This document shows positions 42,701 to 53,780 of a DNA stretch of 64,000 bases, in pieces. Below the pieces are notes generated by a model. That model was not told the DNA's origin and ran no database searches. It saw only the letters and a list, made by a program, of their open reading frames with translations. The translations under genes and the position numbers were made by a program. The stretch is taken from NCBI GenBank assembly GCA_002205965.3, contig NADL03000148.1, positions 62,001 to 126,000 of the forward strand. The letters are read 5' to 3'. Each line of letters opens with the position of its first letter. Positions within the stretch are counted from its first letter, which is position 1. Origin of the DNA: Kappaphycus alvarezii (taxonomy: Eukaryota > Rhodophyta > Florideophyceae > Gigartinales > Solieriaceae).

Positions 42701-43923
42701 ATGGTTCATGTTCACAGCGAAATCGGCGCGCTCAAGCGGGTCATGATCCACTCTCCAGGCCCGGAGCTTCTCGCGGTTACCCCAGAAACCAAACGTATTT
42801 ACCTCTACGACGATCTGATCGACCTCGCCGCGGCCGCCTCCGAACATCGCCGCTTTGTTTCGGTATTGAAGCGGGTCGCCGATGTGGTGGAGGTGCGGGA
42901 CATTCTCGTGGAGACGCTGAAGGTGGAAGGCGCCCGCGACTTTTTGATCGAACAAACCTTGGCGCATACCGCGGCGGGTATTTTGGCGGCCAGCGGCACC
43001 GATAAGCTCAGTGCGAGGATGTGGTCGAGCGCTTGGTGGAGGGATGGGCGATCACTTCGGGGGCATTCTCCGATGCGATGAATGCGCCGGTGAATATTCT
43101 GCCTCCGCTCCCCAACCTCTTCTTTACCCGCGATGCTTCAGTGGTTGTCGGCGATCGTGTCTTGGTCTCGTCGATGCGCTACCCGTCGAGGTGGCCTGAA
43201 GAGGTGATCAGCCGAACGATTTTCGCCTTCCATCCGGGTTTTCAAAGCCCTCTGGTCTACGACGGCTCCCGGGAGCGTCGCCACGGTCATTACGTTGAGG
43301 GGGGGATGTCCATGTGTTGAGCGAAGAGGTCGTCATGATCGGGGCCTCGGAGCGGACCTCTCTCGCTCTCATCGACGAGCTCACCGATCAGCTGTTCGCC
43401 ACCACCAACGTGGCTCATGTGATCAGCGTCGTGCTCCCGGATCCGAGCACCGCGATCCACCTCGACATGGTGTGGACCCAGCTCGACCGAGAACTTTGCG
43501 CCATCTATCCGCCGTTTTTTACCGGCCGGCGGCTTTGCCCGTGCTTTATCGTATGCGGGGAAGATCCGAGGCTCGTCCGATGGAGACGGTGTTTCATGCG
43601 CTCGAACGGGCGGTGTACCGATGGAGGGTGTCTGCTGCGGAGGGGCGAAGCGACGGCAGCAAGAGCGCGAGCAGTGGATGAGCGGATGTAACTTTCTCGC
43701 TTTTGCTCCCGGGCAGGTGATCGCCTACGAGCGCAACGAAGCGACGTTGCGCGAAATGGAAAAAGCGGGCTTTCGTATTCGCCGCGCCGAAGCGGTGATC
43801 GCCGATGAAGAGCATCTTGTCGCTGGCGAACCCACGGTGGTTACCATCCCCGGTGCCGAGCTTGTCCGCGGCGGCGGCGGCCCGCGCTGCATGTCGTGCC
43901 CATTGCAACGCGCGGCGATCTGA
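42701..43923 (+). CDS. arcA: arginine deiminase
   Basis: Hydrolyses arginine to citrulline and ammonia in the cytosol. ATG 42701 gives [19 protein letters not shown]. The catalytic set is present: LFFTRDAS near 43114-43137, EGGD near 43298 (read over a shift at 43307), [10 protein letters not shown] near 43459-43488, and MSCPLQR at 43892-43912 with the nucleophile Cys close to the C-terminus. About 408 residues is as expected. Shifts near 43012, 43307 and 43560-43680. arcB and arcC are not beside it, so a full fermentative arginine pathway is not supported here; it may supply ammonia or act in arginine turnover. Confidence 0.92.
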
Positions 43924-43997
43924 GACGCCGTGCGCGATTGCCCGGGATTTTCCCGGATGTCGCGTTGATGTTCGGGCCGTGCTACCTCTTAGCGTCA

Positions 43998-45614
43998 TGG
44001 GTAATCCCTCTTTTTTTCGCGCTCTGCTGACGCTTGTGCTCCTCGTTTTGGTCGGCTGCCGTGAGCGCAACTTGTCACGATCGCCGGCGGCGATGATCGA
44101 CCTTGTCCCGGCCGATGCGGCGTACGTGCTGTCAAGCGCGGACCTTCTATCGACTGCCCGCGCGATCGACGACTATATCAGCGCCGCCACCCCAAAAAGC
44201 GGACCTCTCGCCGCGAGTTTGCGCGCAACGGCCAAAGATGAGCTCGGCTTCGACCCCTTGACCGCCGAAGGTTATCAGTCGGTGGGCATCGATCCCGCCC
44301 CGGCTTCGCGGCGTTTTCTGCCGGCGTAGCGGCTGACCCTATCGTGATTGTCCGCCTGAGTGATCGCGAAAAATTCCTGACCTGGCTCAAGGGTCTGATG
44401 AGGCGCATCGAAGGCGTGAGCTCTGAGGAGGAAACCACCATCGATGGAGTTTCCATCCTTCGCTTGGGCAGCCGCTTCGGGACGCAGGAGGTGGCCGTGG
44501 CGAGTGCCCACATCGAGCAGGGCATCGCCTGGCTGACGACTCCGGACAGTGAGGCACGTCTCGTCGCGTGGGTGAAGCAACGCCAGGCTCCTGCGGGCAT
44601 AGCGGCTTGGGTCGATGATTCACGGTATCAGGAAGTGAATCGACTGATCTCCGAGCACTCGCCGCTTCGTTTCTTTGCGCATCGGAGCGCTCTCGCCGCG
44701 ATTGGAACCGTCGACGGTATCGCGCTCGGATGGACATTGAATGGTCAAGGAATGAGCGCCGATATTTTTCTCAAAACGGATCCGAGGCGGTTTCGGGCGA
44801 TGCTCGGCGACACTCGGGCTCACGAGCTCGCCAAGCACGTGGGCTCCGATGCGGTCGTTGTCTCGATGAGCGGGGCGGCACGACCGGAGGCGCTGGAGCT
44901 TTTTGCGCGAGATCCCGATGCTGCGTTCGCATGTGGACGAGAGCTTGACGGTATTTGCGGCGGAAACCGGCCTCGATCTGGAATCCGATGTTCTGAACCT
45001 CTCGGCGGGGCCAACGACCTCGGCACTTTACCTAAACGACCTATCCCGTTCGGGTCTAACCGCTCAGCTTGACCGCGCGATGTTCCAGGGCCTGACGGAT
45101 GGCATCGATGCGAGTTTCTCTCGGCCAAGCTCAAAGACCCAGAAGCTGCGATCACGGGTCTCGACCAGGCCGCTCGGCGCTTGCGCAAGTCGGGTCGCAC
45201 GGTGCGTCGCAGCGACGCCAAACGCCGAGGGAAGCCCATTGTGCGTTATGCTCTCGATCAGGATCCGCCGCGCCTCGCATGGGCGGTGTACGACGGCAGC
45301 TTCTTCTATGGGGCGGGTGCAGGCGTTTGGATAAGCTCCTCGACGTGGCCGATGGCAAGCTCGAGTCGTTTTCGTTCGACGCGACGGCCGCCGGCGCATG
45401 GTCCAAAGAGCCTGGCAATGCGATCGTCGTGCTGCGCCTCGGACGGGTTGCCGACGAATTCGAACGACTCAGCCGAGCGTTGAGCGGATTTTCGGGCGGA
45501 ATGATGGTGCATTCGGTCGTCTCAATCCTCCAACGCGTGGGTGATCTGGTGCTGTCGACCGATACTCCTGACGGCGGTTTGCGCCTGCGCTACCGTCAAT
45601 CGTTCAAAAAGTGA
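43998..45614 (+). CDS. large predicted lipoprotein, DUF3352-like, function unknown
   Basis: ATG 43998 opens a lipoprotein signal, LLTLVLLVLVGC, followed by polar text. The start of the mature part, IDLVPADAAYVLSSADLLS, is the opening seen in DUF3352-type proteins (Pro-Ala-Asp-Ala then a strand). The rest alternates strands and helices without a catalytic motif: FLTWLKGLMRRIEGV, FFAHRSALAAIGTVDGIALG, ETGLDLESDVLNLSAGP and a C-terminus VLSTDTPDGGLRLRYRQSF. Shifts near 44305, 44960, 45120 and 45330. Its stop overlaps the GTG start of the LolD-like gene (GTGA), so it is translated together with that exporter, which suggests a linked role. Confidence 0.55.
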
Positions 45615-46303
45615 CCGTGCTTGAGGCTCGGGGGATTGTGAAAACGGTTCGCGACGGTGACCAAGCGCTTCGCATCCTCAACGACGTGAGCGTGGTGCTC
45701 CATGCCGGTGAGTCAGTCGCTTTAGTCGGGCCTTCAGGGTCCGGTAAGAGCTCGCTATTGCATATCGTCGGCGCACTAGACCCGCTCTACCAGGGCAGCG
45801 TGGAGATCCAGGGTCAGCGTCTCGAGACCTTGACCGATGCCAAGCGAAGCGAGTTTCGCAACCGAGTCATCGGTTTTGTGTTCCAGGCGATCAATTTGCT
45901 CGGTCAGCTCACGGCGTTAGAGAATGTTCTCTTGCCGTCGCGGCTCGCCGGTGGGGCCCCGGTTCGCGATCGGGGATGTGAGCAGCTCGCGCGGGTTGGC
46001 TTGGCAGGCAAGGCGCACTGTCTGCCGCGCTATCTCTCGGGAGGCGAACGTCAGCGGGTCGCCATTGCGCGGGCCCTGATGCAACAGCCGAAGCTCGTGC
46101 TGTGCGACGAGCCCACGGGAAGTCTCGATCGGGAAAGCGGCGATCGGATACTCCAACTCTTCGACGAACTGCGCGCCGATGGTGCCGCTCTTCTTGTCGC
46201 GACTCATGATCCGGAGGTTGCCGCGCGCGCCGACCGAAAGATCGAGCTGCGGGCGGGTCATGGGGTCGATTATGCGAGCGCAAGTCCGACTCGAAACCGA
46301 TGA
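45611..46303 (+). CDS. LolD/MacB-like ABC transporter ATPase
   Basis: Intact, 230 residues. Walker [14 protein letters not shown] loop [16 protein letters not shown], signature [15 protein letters not shown], Walker [13 protein letters not shown], and the His switch in THDPEV. This subfamily drives FtsX-type permeases that extract lipoproteins or export other molecules without passing them through the membrane. GTG 45611 overlaps the stop of the lipoprotein gene and the stop TGA overlaps ATG of the permease gene at 46300. Confidence 0.9.
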   Translation: MTVLEARGIVKTVRDGDQALRILNDVSVVLHAGESVALVGPSGSGKSSLLHIVGALDPLYQGSVEIQGQRLETLTDAKRSEFRNRVIGFVFQAINLLGQLTALENVLLPSRLAGGAPVRDRGCEQLARVGLAGKAHCLPRYLSGGERQRVAIARALMQQPKLVLCDEPTGSLDRESGDRILQLFDELRADGAALLVATHDPEVAARADRKIELRAGHGVDYASASPTRNR

Positions 46304-47580
46304 CGCTACTCGGTCTGGTCGATATGGCTTTGCGCGAGCTGAATCACTCGCGGCGCGCAGCATGGTCTCGGGGTTGGGGATCGCCTTGGGCGTGGCGACG
46401 CTGCTGGTGGTGGTTGGCCTGGGTCTCGGGATTCGAGAATTCGTGCTTCGTGAAGTTGTGCGCGAGCTCCCGGTGACATGGTTGAGGTTGTACCGCGGCA
46501 GCTCGATTTGGGGATCTTCAAGCTCGGTGCGGCCTCGGTCTTGGGCGGCACGCGCCTCGATGACAGCGCGGTCGAGCGGCTTTTTGGCTCTCGATTCGGT
46601 GCAGAGCGTCTATCCGCGCCTGGCGGTGGACGTTCCCCTCGGGGCCCGCGGTGGGGCCGATTCTTTGAGCGCTCGATCTACACCGATATCCTGATGGATG
46701 GCGTGCCGCCGCGCTCTTGGCCTCCGAGCTCGGTGAGGGGTGGCCGACGATACCGGTGCAGTCCAGGTGGTGATCTCCGAAGCAACTGATCGAGATCTTC
46801 AATCGCGCTTTGGCTCCCAAACTCGGCATACCCACACTGACGAGCGAATCGCTGAAAGGCCTGGGATTTGAATTGAGCGTCGGCCGCTCGGTGATGCTCG
46901 GCGAGCGAGATGCGGTTAAGCAGGGCTTGGAGCCTGCGCGTATCGCCGGAGCGTCGCGCTACCGATGGCTTTGGGAGCGACGGTTCCGCTCAGCACGGCA
47001 AAACGGATTCTTCGTGACTACAGCGGGTTTGAGGGTCCGTTTCGCTACCAGTCGGTGATCGTGAAAGCGAGAAGCGTCGCCGACGTTCCGCAGATCGCTG
47101 CTGCCGTCGACGAGCTCGGCTTGGATGTCGACGATACCGCCCGGCGTAGCGCGGATGTCATGTTGGCAATGACATGCTGTCCGGCTCGATCGGCGCTTTG
47201 GTGCTGATGCTCGCGGCGCTGAACATTGCGCATAGTTTTTTGCGTCGCTCTCGGAGCGACGTCGTGAACTTGCGGTGTTTCGCGCGTTGGGGGCACGACG
47301 TAGCCAGTTGATCGCGTTTGTCCTGCTCCAAGCGGCAGTGGTTGGCCTGCTCGGTGCGGTGGCAGGGATCGGTTTGGCGGTCGTCGCGACGAACGTCCTC
47401 GATGGTGCGGCCTCGAAGCTCTTGCCTGATTTTCCCTTTCAGCCCGAGACATTCTTCTCGATGCCTCTGGAGCTGACGTTCGCCGGCGTGGCCGCGGCGG
47501 TGGTGGCAGCCTGCGCCGGCGCGTTATGGCCGGCGTGGAGGACTGCCCGGGCCCCGGTAAGCGACGCCTTGGGAGAGTGA
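46300..47580 (+). CDS. FtsX/LolE-type ABC permease, frameshifted
   Basis: ATG 46300 reads [21 protein letters not shown], then after a shift VSGLGIALGVATLLVVVGL, the first membrane segment. The periplasmic domain (about 46450-47160) contains VPRQLDLGIFKLGA and FRYQSVIVKARSVADVPQIA. The C-terminal FtsX core is LVLMLAALNIAHSFF followed after a shift by RRELAVFRALGARRSQLIAF (47265-47325), then GLLGAVAGIGLAVVAT and ACAGALWPAWRTARAPVSDAL. About 425 residues fits. Shifts near 46360, 46480-46560, 46665, 46760, 46965, 47175 and 47245. Its substrate is likely linked to the lipoprotein encoded just before the ATPase. Confidence 0.85.
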
Positions 47581-48018
47581 GGTCGGCAACGTCAACGATG
47601 GTCGCGACAAACGATCGTGGCTTCATGGGCTCCCGGTTTTTGTCCGTTTACGCCTAGGCATCTCGCTTTCCCCTTGGTAGCAGATCGGTAGCAGTGGGGT
47701 GACGGCGGGTCTTCATCTCGAGAGTGGCTGCTCGGGTGGGCCGGTTGCTCCGGAGGATGTACACACTCTGGAGGATGGCATTTAGGGGGCTGACATGGGG
47801 ACTCGTGCGATCGTAGCTCGCTCAGCAGGCAATGCCTGGCGGGGGTGTGGAACAATTGGGGTAGCCAACCCGAAGATCTCGGCAGTTTCTTGCTCCAGGG
47901 GTGTGAGCGGCGCATCGCTGGCGCTGGAAGACTCGGTGTCGTTTGATGAGAGTGGCCGCCCGACCGACGTTTCGGCTGATTCGGGAGGTCGCCGCGAAGT
48001 TTTTGGATCACCGAAGCT
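47581..48018. other. 438-base gap without a supported gene; short direct repeats
   Basis: No frame gives a protein I can support. Two pairs of direct repeats stand out: GGTAGCAG at 47676-47683 and 47687-47694, and CTCCGGAGGATG (47748-47759) with CTCTGGAGGATG (47766-47777), 18 bases apart. The region could carry the thyA promoter and operators, or a decayed gene. Nothing more can be said. Confidence 0.4.
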
Positions 48019-48898
48019 GTGAAGTCGTATCTCGATATCGTCGGCCGGTCCTCACCGAGGGCACTCGTAAAAGCAATCGCACCGGAGTCGACACACTTTC
48101 CGCATTCAACGTCAATTCGAGTGTTGATGTGCGTGATGGATTTCCGCTGTTGACCACCAAGGCGGTCAGCTGGAAAAATATTGTCGTCGAAAATCTGTGG
48201 TTTCTCTCGGGCCGGACCGATATCGGCTTCTTACGCAAGCACGGCTGCCGCTTCTGGGATCCTTGGGCTGACGCTGACGGTCAGGTGCCCAGCGCCTATG
48301 GAAATTTTTGGCGGCACTTCCCGGTGCACGGTGGCGACGCTCGCCCGGGTTTCAATGACCAGATTCGTTATATTCTTCGGACGCTCGGCGAGAACCCTGA
48401 CAGTCGGCGTTTGGTGTTGACCGCATGGGCGCCTGGAAATGCTCAGACCAGCGCTCTACCCCCTTGCCATTTAATGTTTATCCTCAACGTCCAATACGGC
48501 AAAGACCGAGAGCCGTTGCTGTGCGGTCACCTCACCCAGCGCAGTGCGGATATCGCCCTCGGGTGCCTTATAATATCGCGGGTTACGCTTTCTTGCTCGA
48601 ATTGCTCGGTCGCTTCGCCGGGATTCGACCCGGCGTCTTTGGCCATACTTTGGTCGATGCGCATATCTACACGGCGAAAGCTGACGGTTCGATGGCAGAT
48701 TATGACCATGTCCCGGTTTTGCGTGAGCAGCTCGCCGCACGCCGAGGCCTCTACCGCGGCTTTCCATCGATCCGGTCGCTGCGCACGCTCGACGATCTCG
48801 AAGGACTCCTCGACCTCGACACCGAGGTGTTGATGAGTCACTTTATTCTTGAGGGCTACGACCCGCATCCTGCCATCCCGTTCAAGGTCGCGGTGTAA
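48019..48898 (+). CDS. thyA: thymidylate synthase
   Basis: Makes dTMP from dUMP with methylene-tetrahydrofolate. GTG 48019 gives KSYLDIVGR and, after a lost G near 48052, VLTEGTRKSNRTGVDTLSAF, the typical N-terminus. FPLLTTKAVSWKNIVVENLW follows; the nucleophile Cys is in LPPCHLMF near 48459-48482. SADIALG continues after a shift near 48555 to VPYNIAGYAFLLELL and DAHIY. The C-terminus ends FKVAV, as in ThyA. About 294 residues, longer than the 264 of E. coli. The dihydrofolate reductase gene follows after 27 bases. Confidence 0.95.
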
Positions 48899-48925
48899 GG
48901 TGAGGATGGAGTCTGGCGTGGCTCG

Positions 48926-49431
48926 ATGGTTTTGATGCGCGCTTTGATCGCCGCGGTCTCGGTCGACGGGGCGATCGGGGTCGATGGTGGGATCCCGTGG
49001 CACTACCCAGGCGACCTCAGACGTTTTAAGCGGCTTACGCTGGACGGCACCATCGTGATGGGGCGGCTCACCTGGCTGTCCCTCGGATGTCGAGCGTTGC
49101 CGCGGCGGCGCAACATCGTCCTCACGGTTCGTCCGCCGTGCTACCGAATGCCGAGGTCGCTCACTCGGTGGACGAGGTCCTCGAGCGTGTGCCGGGTGAC
49201 CTCTGGTTTATCGGCGGAGCCCAGCTCTACGTCGACGCCATGCCCCATTGCACGCTCTTTGATATTACTCGGGTACCAGATCGCGTGGGCCGTCGTGACG
49301 CGGTGATGTTTCCCGCCATCGACCGGGAGCTTTTTGAGTCCGAGGGTTCGTTCGTGCACCCGACGATCCCGGCTGACCGTCGAGCGCTTTGTTCGCCGCG
49401 CTGCATTGCCCGTCAACGCGAAACGCCCTAG
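48926..49431 (+). CDS. folA: dihydrofolate reductase
   Basis: Regenerates tetrahydrofolate, which thyA consumes. ATG 48926, or 48935 (MRALIAAVSVDGAIGVDG), starts the fold; GGIPWHYPGDLRRFK has the conserved Trp and the Asp that protonates substrate. Then GTIVMGRLTWLSLG and RRRNIVLTVR, the NADPH site. After a shift near 49145 come DLWFIGGAQLY (the cis Gly-Gly) and LFDITRVPD. About 168 residues is normal. It forms the classical thyA-folA pair. Confidence 0.93.
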
Positions 49432-49443
49432 TCTAGCCGAGCG

Positions 49444-49694
49444 ATGATTGATGCAGCTGAGATCAAGCGGCGTATCGCTGAAGCATTGCCGGGCGCCAGC
49501 ATCCATATTTCGGATATGACCGGCACCCGCGATCACTATGACGTCACCGTGATATCCGCCGCATTCGACGGGTCGTGCCGGTTCAGCGTCACCGGATGGT
49601 CTATGGACCTCTCAAAGACGTCATGGGCGACGGTGCGCTTCACGCGTTGAAACTAAAGACATTGAGTACTCAGGAGCATCACCTTGAGAGTTAG
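49444..49694 (+). CDS. bolA: BolA-family protein
   Basis: BolA proteins partner CGFS glutaredoxins in Fe-S cluster handling. ATG 49444 gives IDAAEIKRRIAEALPGASIHI, then DHYDVTVISAAFDG. One shift near 49575 leads to VQRHRMVYGPLKDVMGDG and LHALKLKT, the conserved helix with RH-x-x-VY. Stop 49694. About 83 residues is the usual short form. The glutaredoxin gene starts 15 bases downstream. Confidence 0.92.
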
Positions 49695-49709
49695 GGCAGG
49701 AGAGATCTG

Positions 49710-50024
49710 ATGAGCCGTGACGTTCAGAGCGAGATCAAGCAAACCGTTGAGAACAACCCGGTCGTGCTCTTCATGAAGGGCAAACCGTACCTTTCCCATG
49801 TGTGGTTTTTCGGCGGCGGTGGTGGAGGTGTTGAGCCAGACCGGCGTAGAATTTAAGGATATCAACGTTCTGGAAGATGACGGGGTGCGCGAAGGCATCA
49901 AAGCGTATTCGGATTGGCCCACGATCCCCCAGCTCTACGTCAACGGCCAGTTTGTGGGGGATGTGATATCGTGCGTGAAATGCATGCTACGGGCCAGCTC
50001 GAGCCGATGTTGAAAGGCGCCTAG
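49710..50024 (+). CDS. grxD: monothiol glutaredoxin (CGFS type, Grx4)
   Basis: Fe-S cluster carrier. ATG 49710 behind GGCAGGAGAG gives [20 protein letters not shown], then MKGKP. One shift near 49790 leads to [14 protein letters not shown] with the CGFS active site at about 49801-49812. [17 protein letters not shown] follows (the TVP-like loop, here TIP), and after a shift near 49966 [17 protein letters not shown]. About 105 residues. With bolA just upstream it forms the usual two-gene pair. Confidence 0.94.
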
Positions 50025-50071
50025 CCATTGAGCGGGGCTCGCCTCAGCCCGCTCGTGCCCCCGGGGCATGG

Positions 50072-50661
50072 GTGACGGACGCGGCGGACACCGTCGTCGC
50101 TCATCACCCATGCGGTAACGCCGCAGACGTGTTGGTGGCCCGGCGTATGGACACGCCCGTTGGTTCGCTGGTGCTGGTGGTTCGGGTAGACGATGCCAAG
50201 CGGGTTATTCGTTGTGATTTTGCCCGTCCCGACGATCCGGCGGGTCAACCACCATCCTGGCGAGGACTTGCGGTACGTTGGACCGCCCGTGGTTTGCTGA
50301 TTTTGCGGCCCAGCAGATCCAAGAGTACTTCGAGCACCGCCGGCGGGTCTTCGATCTCGATCTTCAGCCACTCGGTACGGGGAATTTTGATCGTCTGGTT
50401 TGGCGAAATCTGCCGGAGCTCGTGCCCTTTGGCTCGACGATCAGCTACGGAGAGATCGCGCGTCGCCTCGGAAAACCCAAGGCGGCTCGGGCGGTGGGGC
50501 GCGCCAACGCGACCAATCCGATAAGCCTTATTGTCCCTTGCCACCGGGTGATCGGAGCTGACCGTCGCCTCGTCGGCTATGGCGGGGGCCAGGGTGTGAG
50601 CACCAAGCGCAAGTTGCTGGAGCATGAGGCGCGTGAGTGTTCGGGCGCATCCTCATTCTGA
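50072..50661 (+). CDS. ogt: methylated-DNA-protein-cysteine methyltransferase
   Basis: Repairs O6-alkylguanine by moving the alkyl group to its own cysteine. The active site VPCHRVIGADRRLVGYGGG is at about 50531-50590. Before it stand FGSTISYGEIARRLGKP and RAVGRANATNPISLI. The N-terminal domain reads MDTPVGSLVLVVRVDDA from 50139; GTG 50072 is an earlier in-frame start that would add 22 residues. One shift lies near 50270. The size of about 190 residues resembles Ogt rather than Ada. It overlaps the end of the convergent amidase gene by nine bases. Confidence 0.9.
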
Positions 50662-52254
50662 GCTCGGAAGCGGCAGGGTGTCGAGATACTCAGGTGGTTC
50701 TCGTGCCGGTAGCACACCTTCAAACTCGCTGCCACATTGAGCAGAGTCCACTCGTCGTCAGCACTGGCTATCAGTGTCATGCCCACCGGAAGCCCCTCTA
50801 CCGTGCCCATGGGAGGCTTACGAGAGGATAACCGGCGACGGCCGACGTGTCCGAGTTGCCCCCGAGGATGTGATCGCCGTTGATGAGATCGATCGGCCAC
50901 GCCGGGGAAGCGGTGGGAAGAACGAGCGTCACCTCGTTTCTCGGCCAACGCATCATCGATGGCAGCCCGTGCCGCTTGCTGATTTTTTTGCCGTCGTGCG
51001 ACAAAATCCGGAGCGCTGGGCTCTTGGGCGGCCGCGGCTTGCTCGAACCAGTGTTGGTCAAACCAGCGAAGCTCCTCTTCAGCGCGGGCGTGATTGAAGT
51101 TGACAAGCTCCATCATCGTCTTCGGTGCAGGCTCGGGGGTGTAGTCTTTGAGATAAGACGCCATCGCCGGGCCCATCTCGGTGACCAAGACTTCGAGCTC
51201 CACCGCTGGGTCGGGTCTGGCGAGCTCGACGTCGACGAGCTCAACGCCGGCGTCGCTCAATCTCTGCAAGGCAGCGTCGAAGACGCGAGAGACTTCCAAC
51301 GAGATCTCAGCCCGCTCTCGAGCGACCCCGATACGAAGTCCGCTCAGTTGTCGAGGTTCAAGACGGCGCTCGTCGTCGGTTAACGCGGCGAAGGCGGCGG
51401 CCAAATCGGCGACATGGCGTGCCATGGACCAACCGCGTCCTGAGATGGGGAGATCGGGATCACGCCCGACGTGGAGAGCTTACCGACGGTGGGTTTCAAA
51501 CCAACGATGCCGTTCACCGACGACGGACACGCGATCGAACCATCGGTTTCGGTCCCAAAGCCACCACCGCAAGGTTGGCCGCGATGGCCACGCCCGAGCC
51601 CGAGCTCGAGCCGCAGGGGTTGCGATCGAGCACGTAGGGGTTTCGGGTTTGACCGCCAACGGCGCTCCACCCGCTGCTCGAGCGTCTTCCCCGAAAGTTA
51701 GCCCACTCGCTCAGGTTGGTCTTGGCCAAAATGACCGCACCCGCCTCACGCAGAGCTGCGACCAGCGGGGCTTCGTTGACGACGGAAAAGTCCTGGAGCG
51801 CCAACGAACCCGCCGTATTCGGCATTCCCGCGACCGCGATATTGTCTTTGATGACCACCGGGATCCCATGAAGCGCCGAGCGCACCCGGCCTTGCCCGCG
51901 CTCGTCGTCGCGTTGTTGAGCTTCTTCGAGGGCACCCGGCACGAGAGCGATGATCGAATTCAGCTTCTCATCGATGCGCGCAATGCGAGCGATGTAGCTT
52001 TCGGTGAGCTCGACGGCAGTGAGCTTGCCGGTTGTCATCGCTTCTTGCGCGTCTTTGACCGTCCACTCAGGCGTCTCGGGTGGTTCGACCTCTTCGGCTT
52101 TTTCCAAAGCGCCGGTGTTCTGAGTTGGGCGTTTGGGGTTTTCCGTCGGTGGCATCGGATGGGCAGCCGGTGGTCAACGTCAGGAAGGCGCCCAGACACC
52201 CGATCCCGCCAGTTGTTGCCATGTTGTCGATTTGACGTTGTTGATCTTCACCAT
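50653..52254 (-). CDS. amidase-signature hydrolase, predicted lipoprotein
   Basis: Start at 52254 or 52222 gives a leader ending LGAFLTLTTGC, a lipobox, so the enzyme is probably anchored outside the cytoplasm, unusual for cytosolic amidases but known for exported ones. The amidase core: TAVELTESYIARI, HGIPVVIKDNIAVAG (catalytic Lys), ILAKTNLSEWANFRG, and NPCGSSSGSGVAIAANL (Ser-cisSer pair). The acylating Ser follows in the ETDGSI segment near 51520, in another frame. Then VNGIVGLKPTVGKLST. The C-terminal half has GLPVGMTLIASADDEWTLL. Shifts near 52130, 51545, 51420, 50900 and 50740. About 530 residues suits. Its substrate is not told by context. Confidence 0.85.
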
Positions 52255-52365
52255 GCGCGAAATCCCCCTTGGTATTCAGTGCGATAACAGATCCCCGACG
52301 AGGTTTCGATCACGGGTTGAACACGAGCCGATTTGATCGGATCTTGAGGTTACTAATCGATTTTT

Positions 52366-53780
52366 ATGGCAGCAGCTGGATCCTGGCCATGCTGGTTGCG
52401 GTGAATTGGGAGCCTTGCCGTCTGAGCGCCGGGCCTTTTTTTCCGACCAGCCGGCGCGATGTTCGGCTATCTCTGTGCCATTGGACCCGAGCCGCGAGGA
52501 TGGGCCCAAGCTCGAGCTTTTCGTCGCGAAGATCGCGGCGCTTCAGCCGAAGCCGGAACCCGATCCGCTCGTGATCATCGCGGGCGGGCCAGGCAGAGCG
52601 CCGCGGAGTTTTTGTCACACACGAAGCGGTGTTCGACTCGATTCACCAAAAACGCGATATCCTTCTTATGATCAGCGTGGCACCGGTCGATCATCACCAC
52701 TGCATTGCTCTGCCCATGATGGTCTGGGCATTGATCATCTGATTCCTGATGAAATCGGGCGTCGGGTGAAACGATGCCTCGATGCTCTTCCGAACGACCC
52801 CCGGTATTTTACGACGTCCGTCGCCGTGCGTGATCTCGAATCGCGTGCGACGTGTTCTCGGGGTGGACCAGTGGAATCTCTACGGGATCTCGTACGGAGC
52901 CGGGTCGCCTCGCATTATCTCCAACGTTTTCCGGATCGCGTGCGGTCGTTGGTGCTCGATGGGTGGTCGCTCGTGATCGGGTTCTCGGATCGCGGTCGCA
53001 ATTCTTGCCCAAAAGACGCTCGAGAACGTTTTTGATCGCTGTCGACGAGATCAGGCGTGCAGAGCAGCACTTGGAGACCCGAGCGAGCAGCTTCGGATGC
53101 TTCTCACGCGTCTCGACAGCGCAGCCGCCCCCGCGAGCGTCGAATCGAGCACGCATCCAACCACAGAGCTCGACATCGATGCCCACGAGTGCGCTCGACG
53201 CTTCGATGGCTCAGCTACCGCAGCGAAACGCAGGCGGTTATTCGCTGCTCATCAAGCTCGCGGCTATCGACGGGGATCTCGCGCCGCTCGCGATGCAGAC
53301 GCAAGTTGTGGCGCAGGAGTTGGATCGACACTTGAGCTATGGAATGTATTTTGCTGTCGTTTGCAGCGAAGACGTGCCCGAGCTTCCAGACGATCTCGCC
53401 GAGCTTCGATCTCAACTTCGGGCAACTTATTTCGGATCGAAAGAGTTCGACACGTTGCGTGCCGTCTGCGCGCATTGGCCGCGTGGCCTGGTCGACGATG
53501 ATTTTCGCACGCCGATCCAGTCGGATGTTCCGGCGTTGATTCTATCGGGAGAATTCGATCCGATCACTCCACCGGACGAAGCCTCATCTTTGGTGGAGCA
53601 GCTCTCGGGGCTCGCCATGTAATAGCGGCCGGCAAGGGCATGGGTGATGGGCATCGGGTGTTTACGCTGAAGGTGGCGGAGTTCATCGAGGCGGCGGATG
53701 CCGGGGCGGTCGATTTTGACTGCGCCGAGAGGCTCAAAGCGTTTCCCCTGATGCTCGATCTGTATGGGCCGGCGCCATGA
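52366..53780 (+). CDS. alpha/beta hydrolase with TAP-like C-terminal domain
   Basis: Serine hydrolase related to tripeptidyl aminopeptidases. The start is not clear; 52366 is the first ATG near the expected N-terminus. CSAISVPLDPSRED near 52460-52510 is the family entry, LVIIAGGPG the oxyanion strand, DQRGTGRSSPL near 52670-52700, and the nucleophile elbow GISYG near 52885-52900 (frame 52782). The C-terminal part has VPALILSGEFDPITPP (with the Asp of the triad) and, after a shift near 53618, HVIAAGKG in place of the usual His region, then ERLKAFPLMLDLYGPAP. The stop TGA overlaps ATG of the ABC ATPase gene. At least seven indels. Confidence 0.75.

Noticed and set aside
47640..47700. Integrase-gene remnant before thyA
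   Set aside because: A short GC-rich stretch faintly recalled a recombinase gene end, but no catalytic Arg-His-Arg-Tyr motif or attachment site could be found.
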